From NCBI GenBank assembly GCA_965116945.1, contig OZ220734.1, positions 1,798,001 to 1,862,000 on the forward strand: a stretch of DNA of 64,000 nucleotides, read 5' to 3'. This document shows positions 50,860-60,418 of the stretch, one piece after another. The stretch comes from Plut-88900 sp965116945. GTDB taxonomy: Bacteria; Chloroflexota; Dehalococcoidia; Plut-88900. The notes beneath the pieces are model-generated. The model worked only from the letters and a program-made list of their open reading frames with translations, was not told the origin of the DNA and did no database searches. Position numbers and translations under genes: made by a program. The first letter of the stretch is position 1. Each line of letters begins with the position of its first letter.

Positions 50860-51921
50860 TTACCGGCTGACCTGCTTAATCCCCGCCACACTCCGAATCC
50901 GCTCCTCCGCCAGCCGGTCCGCGGCCTCTGCGGTCGTAATTCCTTCAGCCTTCGCCTGGGCGAAGATGTCCAGCAGTGTGTCGTGCACCCTGCCGATCCG
51001 CTCCAGCGCTGCGTCCTTGCTCTTCCCCTCTATCTCGCAGGCAACGGTGATGACGCCTCCGGGGTTAATGGCGTAGTCGGGAGCGTAGAGAATGCCGGCT
51101 TCTGCAAGCGCCTCTGCGTGCCGAGGCTCCTGCAGCTGGTTGTTGGCCGCCCCTGCCACGATTGGCGCTTTGATCTGCGGTATCGTCTCGTCGTTCAGCA
51201 CCCCGCCCAGCGCGCACGGTGAAAAGATGTCGCAATCGACCGCGTGAATCTCCTCCGGCGCCACGATTGTGGCGCCCATGCCCGCGGCCTCAGCAATGCG
51301 GGTCTCGTTGATGTCCGCAGCAATTATCCGTGCCCCGTCCTCCCTCAAGTGTCGGGCGTAGTGGTAGGCAACCTTCCCGAAACCCTGGATGGCCACTGTC
51401 TTCCCCTCTAACGAGTCCGAACCCGTGACCTCCTTCATGCACGCCCTGGCCCCGCGATAGATCCCATAACCCGTAATAACCTCCGCCCCTCCCAGCCCCC
51501 CGTGCGACTCCGGAAGCCCGACCGCGAAGCGCGTCTCCTTCCGCATGTTTACAACGTCCTCGGCCACAATCCCGACATCCTCGGTCGTGAAATACCGCCC
51601 ACCCATAGTATCCACGAATCGGCCGTGAGCCCGGAAGAGGGCCTCCGACTTGTCGGTGTTCGGATCGGCGATGATCACCGCCTTGCCCCCGCCGTAGTCC
51701 AGCCCCGCCAGCGATGACTTGTAAGTCATGGCCCTCGCCAGGCGCAGCACATCCAGTATCGCCTCCTCCTCAGTGGCGAAGGGCCACATCCGGGTCCCGC
51801 CACACGCCGGCCCGAGGGTCGTGTCGTGGATGCATACAAGCGCCTTCAGCCCCACGGCCTCATCTGTGTAGAAGGCAAGCTCTTCGTAGCCATATTCACC
51901 CATGTATTCGAATATCTTCAT
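50860..51921 (-). CDS. leucine dehydrogenase (Glu/Leu/Phe/Val family)
   Basis: 353-residue NAD-dependent amino acid dehydrogenase that deaminates leucine or related branched-chain residues to 2-oxo acids. The substrate pocket GPACGGTRMWP and the catalytic lysine in MTYKSSLAGLDYGGGKAVI (about residue 80) match leucine dehydrogenases. The Rossmann domain has GFGKVAYHYARHL. SPCALGGVLNDETIP and GAANNQL complete it. GGGAGG precedes the ATG. Its 2-oxo-acid products could feed a CoA-thioester route with the neighbouring CoA transferase, which is inference. Confidence 0.9.
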   Translation of the reverse strand: MKIFEYMGEYGYEELAFYTDEAVGLKALVCIHDTTLGPACGGTRMWPFATEEEAILDVLRLARAMTYKSSLAGLDYGGGKAVIIADPNTDKSEALFRAHGRFVDTMGGRYFTTEDVGIVAEDVVNMRKETRFAVGLPESHGGLGGAEVITGYGIYRGARACMKEVTGSDSLEGKTVAIQGFGKVAYHYARHLREDGARIIAADINETRIAEAAGMGATIVAPEEIHAVDCDIFSPCALGGVLNDETIPQIKAPIVAGAANNQLQEPRHAEALAEAGILYAPDYAINPGGVITVACEIEGKSKDAALERIGRVHDTLLDIFAQAKAEGITTAEAADRLAEERIRSVAGIKQVSR

Positions 51922-52239
51922 TGATTGCCTCCCATTGAGTGAGCCGGAGATAGTGTATAGCTCAGAACTTGGACTCCTCCGACTCCAGGATCAGCTCCTC
52001 TCCCAGTGCCCTCCTTATCTCTGAGTCGATTACCATAGGTTACAGTTAGGCGGCAACCTTGTTACGCAGCCTCACCACGACGTCTGTCACATCCGAATGC
52101 TCTATGCGCCTCACGATGATGAAGTGGGGTCCGGGTCGTTTCGGGAGATGTCCACGTCAACGGTCGGATCCAGGCGTCCGCAGTTCGCAACGCCTATGTG
52201 CAGGCCTGAAAAGTGGACTATCCGCAGGCAACTTTTGCT
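51922..52239 (-). pseudogene. 318-base gap with degraded coding remnants
   Basis: No intact gene. On the minus strand, pieces in two frames (LHIGVANCGRLDP... and then HFIIVRRIEHSDVTDVV) read as one short protein if a frameshift is assumed near 52130. A 24-codon open frame at 51962-52036 (MVIDSEIRRALGEELIL) follows. The position next to a DUF2283 gene suggests a decayed DUF4258-like partner, but the match is weak. Confidence 0.3.
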
Positions 52240-52455
52240 TTAACCTAGTTGGGCTGGCCCGAGGCCCTCAAGGGTTACCTGCTTAAAAGCACTCGGTCCG
52301 AGCGTCTCAAAAATGCCTGGCACCTCTATACCTGCCAATCGACTTAGGACGTCGAAATCTGCGGCTAACCCTTCGGACAAGTGCTCAGTTGTGACCGTCG
52401 CTTCTGAGAAGCGAATATACAGTGCGTCGACCTCCGGATCATAAGTAATCTTCAT
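52240..52455 (-). CDS. DUF2283 domain protein
   Basis: 71-residue protein starting MKITYDPEVDALYIRFSE, the signature of DUF2283, followed by HLSEGLAADFDVLSRLAGIEVPG. The domain is often found next to DUF4258-like or other short toxin-like genes; its function is unproven. The start is ATG 52455; the longer reading adds four residues. It precedes the degraded segment on the same strand, where the partner gene would be expected. Confidence 0.82.
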   Translation of the reverse strand: MKITYDPEVDALYIRFSEATVTTEHLSEGLAADFDVLSRLAGIEVPGIFETLGPSAFKQVTLEGLGPAQLG

Positions 52456-52534
52456 GGCCCTTTCCATTCTAGTTTTGGAAGAAACTGCCGGCCCACTCTG
52501 AGGCCATACCCGAAGTTTGCCGAACAGACGGGCG

Positions 52535-53851
52535 TCAAGGGGAAGCTAAGTTTTCCCTCAAGACATCCACCAGTCCCTCGATCGGCACCCGAGTCTGCTC
52601 CATCGAGTCCCTATCCCTGATGGTCACCGCATTGTCGTCCAGCGAATCGAAGTCTACGGTGACGCAGAGTGGTGTCCCAATCTCATCCTGTCTCCGGTAC
52701 CTCCGCCCGATTGACTGGGCGTCGTCATATTGAGCCCTGAAATGGACTCTCACGGACTCGAAGACCTTCTGTGACAGTGGAAGGAGACGTTGGTTCCGGC
52801 TCAACGGCAAAATAGCTACCTGCACGGGGCACAGGTCCTTGTGCAGCTTCAGCAAGACCCGAGTCTCCCCTCGCACCTCCTCCTCCCTGTACGAGTCCAC
52901 AAGGAAGGCGAGCGTAGCCCGGTCCACGCCTCCCGACGGCTCGATTACGTACGGTGTCACATGTCTCTTTTTCGGCTCGTCAAACACCGACAGAGATTTG
53001 CCGCTCACCTTCGAATGTTGCAGCAGATCGAAGTCCGTGCGGTTGGCTATGCCTTCCAACTCGGACCAACCCATGGGGAATAAATACTCAACGTCGGCGG
53101 TAGCCTTGGCGTAGTGCGCCAATTCGTCGGAGTCATGCCAGCGGAGCCGCAGGTTTTCAGCCCGAACTCCGAGGTCCAGGTACCACTGGAACCGACGCTC
53201 AACCCAATACTGAAGAGATGTATCAGCCTCCTCAGGCATCACGAAATATTCCATCTCCATCTGCTCGAACTCGCGAGTCCTGAAGGTGAAGTTTCCGGGC
53301 GTAATCTCATTGCGGAACGACTTACCGATCTGGGCTATTCCGAAAGGCAGCCGCTTACGCGTGGAATTCAGCACGTTTTCAAAATTGACGAATATCCCCT
53401 GGGCCGTCTCGGGGCGTAGATAGACCACGGCAGCGTCGTCTTCCACCGGGCCCATAAAGCTCTTGAACATCAGGTTAAACATCCGGGCCTCCCCAACCTC
53501 CCCGTTGCAGTTTGGACAGCGCCCCTCGACCAGGGCGTCATCCCGCCAACGCTGGTTGCACTCCCGACACTCAACTAGCGGATCGGTAAAGCTCTCTAGG
53601 TGCCCACTGGCCTCCCACACCCGAGGGTGCATAAGAATCGCCGAGTCTAGACCTACAACGTCGCTTCTTTGCTGGACCATGGACCGCCACCAGGCGTCCT
53701 TCACGTTCCGCTTGAGCTCCACGCCGAGTGGCCCGTAGTCCCATACACTCCCGAGCCCCCCGTAAATCTCCGAGTTCTGAAATATCAGCCCGCGGCGCTT
53801 GCAAAGGGACACAATCTTTTCCATTGTCACGCTGTTGGTGGTCGGGTCCAA
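52535..53851 (-). CDS. glyS: glycyl-tRNA synthetase, single-chain dimeric type
   Basis: 438-residue class II synthetase. Motif 1 lies in GPLGVELKRNVKDAWWRSMVQQR, and a zinc-like CRECNQRW ... GRCPNCNGEV insertion follows near residues 92-118. Motif 2 is at FRNEITPGNFTFRTREFEQMEMEYF, and GGVDRATLAFLVDSY is motif 3. The C-terminal anticodon-binding domain starts around PVQVAILPLSRN. The start codon is TTG 53851 with AGGAGG five bases before. The dimeric form is typical of Chloroflexota, archaea and eukaryotes rather than the tetrameric GlyQ/GlyS type. No T-box motif was seen upstream. Confidence 0.94.
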   Translation of the reverse strand: MDPTTNSVTMEKIVSLCKRRGLIFQNSEIYGGLGSVWDYGPLGVELKRNVKDAWWRSMVQQRSDVVGLDSAILMHPRVWEASGHLESFTDPLVECRECNQRWRDDALVEGRCPNCNGEVGEARMFNLMFKSFMGPVEDDAAVVYLRPETAQGIFVNFENVLNSTRKRLPFGIAQIGKSFRNEITPGNFTFRTREFEQMEMEYFVMPEEADTSLQYWVERRFQWYLDLGVRAENLRLRWHDSDELAHYAKATADVEYLFPMGWSELEGIANRTDFDLLQHSKVSGKSLSVFDEPKKRHVTPYVIEPSGGVDRATLAFLVDSYREEEVRGETRVLLKLHKDLCPVQVAILPLSRNQRLLPLSQKVFESVRVHFRAQYDDAQSIGRRYRRQDEIGTPLCVTVDFDSLDDNAVTIRDRDSMEQTRVPIEGLVDVLRENLASP

Positions 53852-54059
53852 GGGGTCCTCCTGCTAGTCATTGTTGGCGAAGAGTATTTTAGCAATCGAA
53901 AGACGCTCATGTGAGAACACGAAGGCCAAAGTGGAGAGCACTTTGTTGACGTGTCACGTCGAAGCGATAGGGGAACACCGATTCTGGTAGGCCGTCGCTT
54001 GCAACAGGGAATATGCCGTAGAATTGATACTAAGTCGCGGTTGACTAGGCCACATCAAC

Positions 54060-54734
54060 ATGCAAGACTATTGTGAATCACTGAACAACCCCGACGCAAT
54101 GCTTATAGACCTCCACAATCACACCTCACGATACTCTCACGACAGCCTCCTTCCCCCCGAGCACCTGATTGACGAAGCAAAAAAAGCCGGTCTTGACGGC
54201 ATAGCTATCACCGAACACGATTTCTTCTGGGACCACGACGAGTTGGTCAACCTCGGAAAGCGCATGGAATTCCTGGTGATCCCCGCAGTTGAGATTAACA
54301 CCGACGAGGGGCACCTACTCGTATTCGGCCTAGACCACTACGTTTTCGGAATGCACAAGACCTGGTTCCTCAAAGACATGGTGGATAAGGCTGGAGGCGC
54401 CATGCTGGCCGCCCACCCCTACCGCCGACGCTTCAGGCCCGAGTTCAAGGACGCAGAGGAATACGAACAAATGCTCCAGAGGGCATGCACCAATTCCATG
54501 CTCGCAATCGTAGAAGGGGCAGAGGTTAACAACGGCCGGGGCTCAGAGCAGGAAAATGCCTTTGCAACCGAGGTGTGCCGCAGACTAAACCTCAAGGGAG
54601 TCGCCACAAGTGACTCCCATCAGACCCACGACATCGCGAAGAATGCAACGGAATTCGAGCGCCGCATCACTGGCCTCGATGACCTTATCACCGAGCTCAA
54701 GGCCGGAAGATTCCGCCCCTCCCGCCTCAGGTAG
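54060..54734 (+). CDS. PHP domain phosphoesterase-like protein
   Basis: 224-residue PHP-domain protein. The metal-binding motif IDLHNHTSRYSHDS is near residue 15 and the late SDSHQTHD motif near 190. EHDFFW, PAVEINTDEGHLLVFG and AAHPYRR supply the intermediate histidines and acids. Members of this group hydrolyse phosphoesters, for example in nucleotides or tRNA ends. Start is ATG 54060, or ATG 54099 which would begin directly at the motif. No neighbour suggests a substrate. Confidence 0.82.
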   Translation: MQDYCESLNNPDAMLIDLHNHTSRYSHDSLLPPEHLIDEAKKAGLDGIAITEHDFFWDHDELVNLGKRMEFLVIPAVEINTDEGHLLVFGLDHYVFGMHKTWFLKDMVDKAGGAMLAAHPYRRRFRPEFKDAEEYEQMLQRACTNSMLAIVEGAEVNNGRGSEQENAFATEVCRRLNLKGVATSDSHQTHDIAKNATEFERRITGLDDLITELKAGRFRPSRLR

Positions 54735-54772
54735 TTCGTCTACCTTTGCAACGATGCATCCTGCCCACAGCT

Positions 54773-55795
54773 CTAGTTCCGGGAACGCAGGGTTGAGGCC
54801 AGCCTCCCGACAAGCATCTCCAACGCAACTTCTTCCTGCACGTCCGTAGATTTCAATTTCAGGTCCGTCTCAAGCACTGCTTCATAGGCCTGGGTGACCG
54901 CTGTAAGGTTGCTCGCCGAAGCTTGTTCCATCACCTTTTCGATAGCAAACCGAGAGTTCGTGCCCAAGTGCCTGGGATACTCTGAGCTCGGGGTCCGACG
55001 GGCTTCCAGGTCTATGGCGAGGGCCATCATGCGTACCTGTCTCCCTATCATCGTCAGGATATGGAACGCCGACACCCCATCTGCAAGAAGAGCCGAAAGC
55101 TGTCTATACGCCCGGGTTCTGTTTCCGACAACCGCAGCATCCACTAGTGCAAATATGTTGGAGTCCTGGCTCCCGACCACCAGTTTCTCCACATCAGATT
55201 CGTCAATTGCCCTTCCAGTGGCATAGAGCGTCAGCTTTTCGATATCCCCGGCAAGTTTCCATAGCGAACCCTCATAGGAAGCCTGCAGAAGTGATATCGC
55301 CTTGGGAGAAATCTGCCCGCCGGATGCCAGCACCCTATTGCGGATCCAGCTTTGCAGCCTTCCCCCCTGCAATGACTCAAAGGCCTCTACCTTTCCGCTA
55401 GAGGCCAGAGCCTTGAGCATGGGATTGTCTCTGTGCAATGGGCCGTCATCCAGAATAAGGACTGTAGATTGGGGCATTGCTTTCACCGCCTCAGGAAGCT
55501 GCTCCCATTGATTCGAGGCCTTGCTCCCCTTCTTTCCCCTGGGCGCCGAGCCCCTGCCCCTTTGCCTCTCCGGTGGATTCGATTTGGTCAGTAGCCCTTC
55601 CACGATTACCAGCCGATGATCAGCCAGGAAGGGCAGGGCATTGATTACTGAAAGCAACTGATCGAACGTGACATCTGATCCATCCAGCTTGGTGGTATTC
55701 GTGGCCAGCGCCTCCGGAGCACCCAGCCCTTCGATCAGTTTGGCCAGCGATTCCTTGCGGGTGAAGTCGTCTTCGCCGTGAAAGATATATAGCAC
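54773..55795 (-). CDS. holA: DNA polymerase III subunit delta
   Basis: 340-residue clamp-loader delta subunit. FHGEDDFTRKESLAKL near the start, LPFLADHRLVIVEGLL, VLILDDGPLHRDNPMLKAL, ISLLQASYEGSLWKLAGDIEKL and FALVDAAVVGNRTRA are in the usual order. The first codon is GTG 55795, with GAGG seven bases ahead, directly after the MFS stop (one base between). The longer reading from GTG 55825 would overlap the MFS gene. Translation of holA is probably coupled to that permease gene. Confidence 0.88.
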   Translation of the reverse strand: MLYIFHGEDDFTRKESLAKLIEGLGAPEALATNTTKLDGSDVTFDQLLSVINALPFLADHRLVIVEGLLTKSNPPERQRGRGSAPRGKKGSKASNQWEQLPEAVKAMPQSTVLILDDGPLHRDNPMLKALASSGKVEAFESLQGGRLQSWIRNRVLASGGQISPKAISLLQASYEGSLWKLAGDIEKLTLYATGRAIDESDVEKLVVGSQDSNIFALVDAAVVGNRTRAYRQLSALLADGVSAFHILTMIGRQVRMMALAIDLEARRTPSSEYPRHLGTNSRFAIEKVMEQASASNLTAVTQAYEAVLETDLKLKSTDVQEEVALEMLVGRLASTLRSRN

Positions 55796-55796
55796 T

Positions 55797-57041
55797 TCAA
55801 GTCCTCGCGGGAGGCCTCGGGGCACGGGAGGCTAGGATAAGCGCGGCTGCTAATAAGAACGCCGCCAGCAATATTATGAATGCCGGCCTGTAGGTGCCGG
55901 TAGACTCGAATACAGCTGCTACCAGCAGCGGAGACCCCGCCGTCGACACCATATTGGTCATAGTTACAAACCCCCTGATCGACCCCAGGAACCGACGCCC
56001 GAAGAACCGGGCCCACACCAGCGAAGTCATGGGGTCCATTCCTCCTATGCCCACCCCAAATGATAGCGCCCACAGCACCATCATGACCACGTTGTCCGCA
56101 TATATCAGGAAGAACATTCCCCCCGCCGACAGAAGGAAACTTAATGCAGCCGAATGCCTGGGGTTCACCCGGTCCGCTATCAATAGCCAACCTAGCCTGC
56201 CAAATAGACTGGATGCAGTGATCAGTGTCGCACCCCCAACCGCCCCCGCGTCGCTGTAGAACTCCTTCAGATATGCCACCTGGTTGACCAACACGCCTAT
56301 TATTCCCGCCCCACTGAGATTTGTGGCTAACAACACCAGCCACAACGCCCGAGTCCTCAGTGCCAGGCCCAAGGTCCAGCTTGCTTCTTCCCCGGCCCCT
56401 GAAAGGTTGAACCTGGGCGGCTCGGGGTCACCGTCGGGCAGGAGACCCCGGTCCTCCGGCCGACGGTGAAGAAAGAGCCCGTTTAGGGGAATCACTATGG
56501 CCAGAATGGCAATCCCCAGTACCAGCCACGTGGTCCTCCATCCCACTGCCGACATCAGCACCTGTGTTAGAGGTAGCATGACCAGCCCACTCGCAGGCCG
56601 ACCCATCGTGGAAAATATCAACGCCCGACCCCTGTTCCGTATGAACCACTTGGACACTACCGTCGGGACAACAAGGAATATGGTGGTATGAAGGAAGAAA
56701 GCCGACACCACGCCGAACATCAGGTAATACTGCCATAGCGACTGCACTCGACTTGTCATGATCAGCCCGAATGCGCCCATCAGCCCAAATGCAAGCATCA
56801 GGAACCGGGGCCCGTGCCGCTTGTCCAGAAAGAATCCAAAGAGCGGACCAGTGCTGGTCGCAACCAGGATTCCGATGGTTATCCCCAGTACCAGTTCTCT
56901 GGATGACCAATCGAGTTCCGGGTCGTCACTCATGGGTTTGACCAGCACGCTGAATGCGTACACCCCGAACCCGGCAGCAGTAAACTGGTCGATGAACCCG
57001 GTAGTGACTACCCACCAACCGTAGAAGGGTTTTCGCGCCAT
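55797..57041 (-). CDS. MFS transporter
   Basis: 414-residue permease with 12 predicted helices. The N-terminal FYGWWVVTTGFIDQFTAAGFGVYAFSVL and the motif A-like loop GFFLDKRHGPRFLM are typical of the monocarboxylate/oxalate-formate (OFA/MCT) branch. A second loop, GRLGWLLIADRVNPR, follows helix 8. It is a paralogue of the next gene upstream. Substrate unknown; the family often moves organic acids. Confidence 0.85.
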   Translation of the reverse strand: MARKPFYGWWVVTTGFIDQFTAAGFGVYAFSVLVKPMSDDPELDWSSRELVLGITIGILVATSTGPLFGFFLDKRHGPRFLMLAFGLMGAFGLIMTSRVQSLWQYYLMFGVVSAFFLHTTIFLVVPTVVSKWFIRNRGRALIFSTMGRPASGLVMLPLTQVLMSAVGWRTTWLVLGIAILAIVIPLNGLFLHRRPEDRGLLPDGDPEPPRFNLSGAGEEASWTLGLALRTRALWLVLLATNLSGAGIIGVLVNQVAYLKEFYSDAGAVGGATLITASSLFGRLGWLLIADRVNPRHSAALSFLLSAGGMFFLIYADNVVMMVLWALSFGVGIGGMDPMTSLVWARFFGRRFLGSIRGFVTMTNMVSTAGSPLLVAAVFESTGTYRPAFIILLAAFLLAAALILASRAPRPPART

Positions 57042-57130
57042 GGGTTAGCCGATGGTGCCCTTCACCGCATTTGCGGAAATGAGAACGTGGCTCTTGCTCA
57101 TGGGCGCATCAAGAATCCTGGTCTCTGCAT

Positions 57131-58504
57131 CTACTTGCTCCGGCCCACGATGCTGGGTCTCGGCGCCAAGTCTTGGTTTTCAATTACGGGGAAGAGTCGC
57201 TGACTTTCAGGTATCGGGACCTCTGCAGGAGGAACAGGCTTACGGGCAAAGAGCATGAGAACCGCTGAAAGCATGAATAAAGCGATGAACACGGCGTAAG
57301 GCACTTGGTAGCTGCCCAGCTCATCGTATAGCAACGCCGCAAACAGGGGCCCGACTGCCTGCCCGAAGAATGCCACCGGAGACGTTATGCCCCTGATTGA
57401 ACCCAGGAAAGTACGCCCGAAATACGAACCCCACGCCAAAGACGGCAGCAGGGATATCCCCGATGCCCCAATCCCGTATATCGCGCCCCAAAGGATGAGC
57501 ATCCAGATGGAGTCCGCATAAATGAGGACTGCCATCGCTATAGCCGGCCCGGCATAGGTGAACGCTGTAGAAATCCGGATGTCCATCCGGTCCGCCAGAT
57601 ACGCCCAGGGTAGTTTCCCCAACAGCGACAGGATAGAAAAAGTGCTGAATGCCAGGGTCGCCTGATCCCGGGTGAATCCCACCTCAGGGTCCGTTACCGA
57701 TGCGAAGAAGTTGATTAACACCCCGATGAAGCAGAACATCCCAAGGCTGCTGGATATGAGAATCAGCCAAAATGCCCGAGTGTCGATTGCTTGCCGGATT
57801 GTCCAGGAATGTTCATCCGGAACGACCGGCATCATTTCACCCGCCCCGATCCTCGTCGCAGGGTCATCGCCATCAGGTCGGAGTCCTATGTCCTCCGGCC
57901 GCCTACGCATAAAGAGTGCCGTCCAGGGGACCGTCAACGCAAGCGCCGTTATTCCCAGATACGTCCAGGCGTCGCGCCATCCTACCTCGTTGATGAGGAA
58001 ATTCGCGTAGGGGCTCAGGATAAATCCGCTCGACGGCAACCCCATGCTCGCAAAAGATATGGCCATGCCACGCCGGCGCACGAACCATTTCGACACAATG
58101 GTTGGAGTTATGAGCCCCGGGTACGCCGACAATCCCACCGCCCCACCTACCAGGAACAGACCGTAGAGGTGCCAGGTTTCCTGGATGCGGCCAATCAGAA
58201 TGGTACTGACGCCAATGATAATCAGACCGCCAGTGGTTAGGATGCGGGCTCCTTGCCTCTTGTCCAGCGCTTGTCCCAGAAAGTGCCCGGATACGGCGGC
58301 CGCCAGGGTTCCAATAGTCGTTGCCAGTACAATCGCAGACCTCGACCACCCAAGATCGTTGCCCATCGGACTTACGAAAACCGAGAATGCGGACGAGCTC
58401 AGCCCCGCTGTCATCAGGTTGAGCAGGAAGCCGAGCGCGATGATCCGCCAGCCATAAAAGAAGGTAAGCCGACCGGCGAGAGGGAGCTTGGAGGCGACCG
58501 ACAT
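57131..58504 (-). CDS. MFS transporter, paralogue of the previous gene
   Basis: 457-residue permease, similar in layout to the downstream gene: FFYGWRIIALGFLLNLMTAGLSSSAFSVFVSPM, the motif A-like loop HFLGQALDKRQGARIL, PTIVSKWFVRRRGMAISFASMG, and GKLPWAYLADRMDIR. Twelve helices are predicted. The tail is cytoplasmic and proline-rich. The two genes appear to come from a duplication and lie 89 bases apart on one strand; substrates are probably organic acids. Confidence 0.85.
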   Translation of the reverse strand: MSVASKLPLAGRLTFFYGWRIIALGFLLNLMTAGLSSSAFSVFVSPMGNDLGWSRSAIVLATTIGTLAAAVSGHFLGQALDKRQGARILTTGGLIIIGVSTILIGRIQETWHLYGLFLVGGAVGLSAYPGLITPTIVSKWFVRRRGMAISFASMGLPSSGFILSPYANFLINEVGWRDAWTYLGITALALTVPWTALFMRRRPEDIGLRPDGDDPATRIGAGEMMPVVPDEHSWTIRQAIDTRAFWLILISSSLGMFCFIGVLINFFASVTDPEVGFTRDQATLAFSTFSILSLLGKLPWAYLADRMDIRISTAFTYAGPAIAMAVLIYADSIWMLILWGAIYGIGASGISLLPSLAWGSYFGRTFLGSIRGITSPVAFFGQAVGPLFAALLYDELGSYQVPYAVFIALFMLSAVLMLFARKPVPPAEVPIPESQRLFPVIENQDLAPRPSIVGRSK

Positions 58505-58670
58505 ATCTCGAAGTGTACTCCTAATTGTAGGAGCGGTCGAATGAGGCCTATGCCGTAATCTGGAGACTTAGCCCGGCCCGATTAGCTTGCCAGGTTCGCC
58601 ATCGCCGAATCTACTGAGGCGAGGGTGATATGATTGCGCCTATGCTAATTCGCCGCCGATGGGGTGATAC

Positions 58671-59624
58671 GTGCCGATAGGAGAACTCTTTGCCCTCGGC
58701 GCAGCGATCAGCCATTCGTTCGGCTCACTGATCGATAAGGCCCTCACCCGACGCCTGCCCCCCTTGAAACAGGCCGCCTTGTTGTCTCTAGGCGGAGCGT
58801 TGTTCTCTTTCGCTCTCATGGCAGCCATGGACAGGTACCGGGATCTTCCCGACGTCAATTTGCCTTATCTGGTCCTCGGAATTTGCGGCGGCCTTGTGTC
58901 CTTCGGTATCGGCTTCTCGCTCTTCTTGATATTCCTGAAGTCGGTCGATGCCAACAAGGCGATACCACTTTCAGGCGGCATTTCCGCAATTCTCTCTACT
59001 TTCTCCGGTATCTTCATCCTCGGTGAACAACTGTCAGCCTTGACGCTCGGTGGCATTGCCATGATTCTCATTGGCATTTACGCTCTCAGCTTCTTCCAGA
59101 GAAATGAGACGGATCTTGCACAGTCGGTTTGGTTGGGATTCAAGGGCATGGCTTTCCTGGTATTCGCTGCGTCATTCTGGGTAGCTGGCTTTTCCATGCA
59201 GACCGTGGCCCTCCGGGAAGTAGACGCTGTAACTATTAACTTCGCCCGGCTTCCCTCCATCTTCTTCTTCCTCACACTGTTGTCCTACATTGGCATCGGA
59301 AAATACCTTCGGCCCAGGGATGAGAACCCTCCAACTTCCTCCCACTCCCCAGCACTGGCTACGACTAAAGGAACAGGGTTCAGGGCCGCAGCCCGGGGAT
59401 TCGTAGTCCCAATCCTGAACGGCGTCCTGAATCTCGGCATCGGCAGCCTGTTCATACTTCTGGCCATAGAGCAAGCCGGTCTCGCAGTGGCTTTCACCCT
59501 TAGCAACACTTCCCTGCTGTGGCTCGCACTGATGTCGCCTATATTCCTTAGAGAGCGCCTGACCAAAAAGACACTGGCGGGAGTTCTCGTGACCCTCGCA
59601 GGCGTGATAATGATCATCAACTAG
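58671..59624 (+). CDS. EamA/DMT-family transporter
   Basis: 317-residue permease with ten hydrophobic helices arranged as two EamA repeats. The first repeat has NKAIPLSGGISAILSTFSGIFILGEQLSALTLGGIAMILIGIY and the second ends AGLAVAFTLSNTSLLWLALMSPIFLRERLTKKTLAGVLVTLAGVIMI. The start codon is GTG. Substrate unknown; the family exports metabolites. It is convergent with the next gene, the ends overlapping by four bases. Confidence 0.85.
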   Translation: MPIGELFALGAAISHSFGSLIDKALTRRLPPLKQAALLSLGGALFSFALMAAMDRYRDLPDVNLPYLVLGICGGLVSFGIGFSLFLIFLKSVDANKAIPLSGGISAILSTFSGIFILGEQLSALTLGGIAMILIGIYALSFFQRNETDLAQSVWLGFKGMAFLVFAASFWVAGFSMQTVALREVDAVTINFARLPSIFFFLTLLSYIGIGKYLRPRDENPPTSSHSPALATTKGTGFRAAARGFVVPILNGVLNLGIGSLFILLAIEQAGLAVAFTLSNTSLLWLALMSPIFLRERLTKKTLAGVLVTLAGVIMIIN

Positions 59625-60286
59625 GCTGGAGTAATTCTCTCCAGGATGCAGAGCCGGGCCTCAGTCGTGACAGCGTGCATCCGCTGCGCCCACTCGGTGC
59701 TGTTGGCTTCTTTCACCTTGGGGTCTCCCAGCGCCTCCGGCCCCGACATCTCGTAAATTGCGACCCATGTCGGGTCCAGGCACGGCGTGGACGGATGCAT
59801 GGCTGTCCTGCGGCACAGCCGCCCTGCCAGCATCCCTTCGGCCTGCATCAATGTCGGGATATGCTCGGTCCTGTGCCATTCGATGAGCTCGTCTTCCTTG
59901 CCCTCCTTCACCTCAATCTGGACGGTAATCAGGTGCCGGCCCCCGACACCTGGGATCCTTTCCCCTTCCCCATTCGATGGCAGATAAACCACCTGTTCAT
60001 ACAATGACGCCGAGTGATTCTGGAGTCCACTTCTCACCTGTCCGATGTTCGGATCGTTCTTGGCGACTCCCTTGTACGTGTCGGTAGTGAGAAGATCGAT
60101 ATTCTCCAATTCGTAGAGGTGCAGGAACTCCGGCTTCCCCTTGGATGCACGAAAGCGCTGGGCGCTCAGGAATCCCGCTGCCATCAGGTCTTCAATATGC
60201 CTGCCCGAGGCCCACTCCTCGAACAGGTCTCTAACTTCATCGGTGACGTCCATACGGACAGTGTAGATAATCGGCGACTTCGCCAT
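59621..60286 (-). CDS. two-repeat dimeric alpha/beta-barrel protein (DUF4286-like)
   Basis: 221-residue protein with two ferredoxin-like repeats, each with a YTVRMDVTDEVRDLFEEWASGRHIEDLMAAG-type or TVQIEVKEGKEDELIEWHRTEHIPTLMQAEG-type helix ending in a histidine. The family is common in SAR202 and other environmental bacteria, function unproven. AAGGAG precedes the ATG. Confidence 0.6.
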   Translation of the reverse strand: MAKSPIIYTVRMDVTDEVRDLFEEWASGRHIEDLMAAGFLSAQRFRASKGKPEFLHLYELENIDLLTTDTYKGVAKNDPNIGQVRSGLQNHSASLYEQVVYLPSNGEGERIPGVGGRHLITVQIEVKEGKEDELIEWHRTEHIPTLMQAEGMLAGRLCRRTAMHPSTPCLDPTWVAIYEMSGPEALGDPKVKEANSTEWAQRMHAVTTEARLCILERITPA

Positions 60287-60418
60287 TGGGTTTCTCCTTA
60301 GTATTCTGGTCGGGACACGTTAGCACACTTTCGATTGGCATTCATGGTGTGACAAATGATGATTGACACTCAGCCCTGACCGCTTATCATTCGGGAGACA
60401 CTTTCCTCCGGAGGCACT

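Noticed and set aside
53852..54059. T-box leader upstream of glyS
   Set aside because: No TGGNACCGCG-type box or terminator/antiterminator pair was found on the minus strand.
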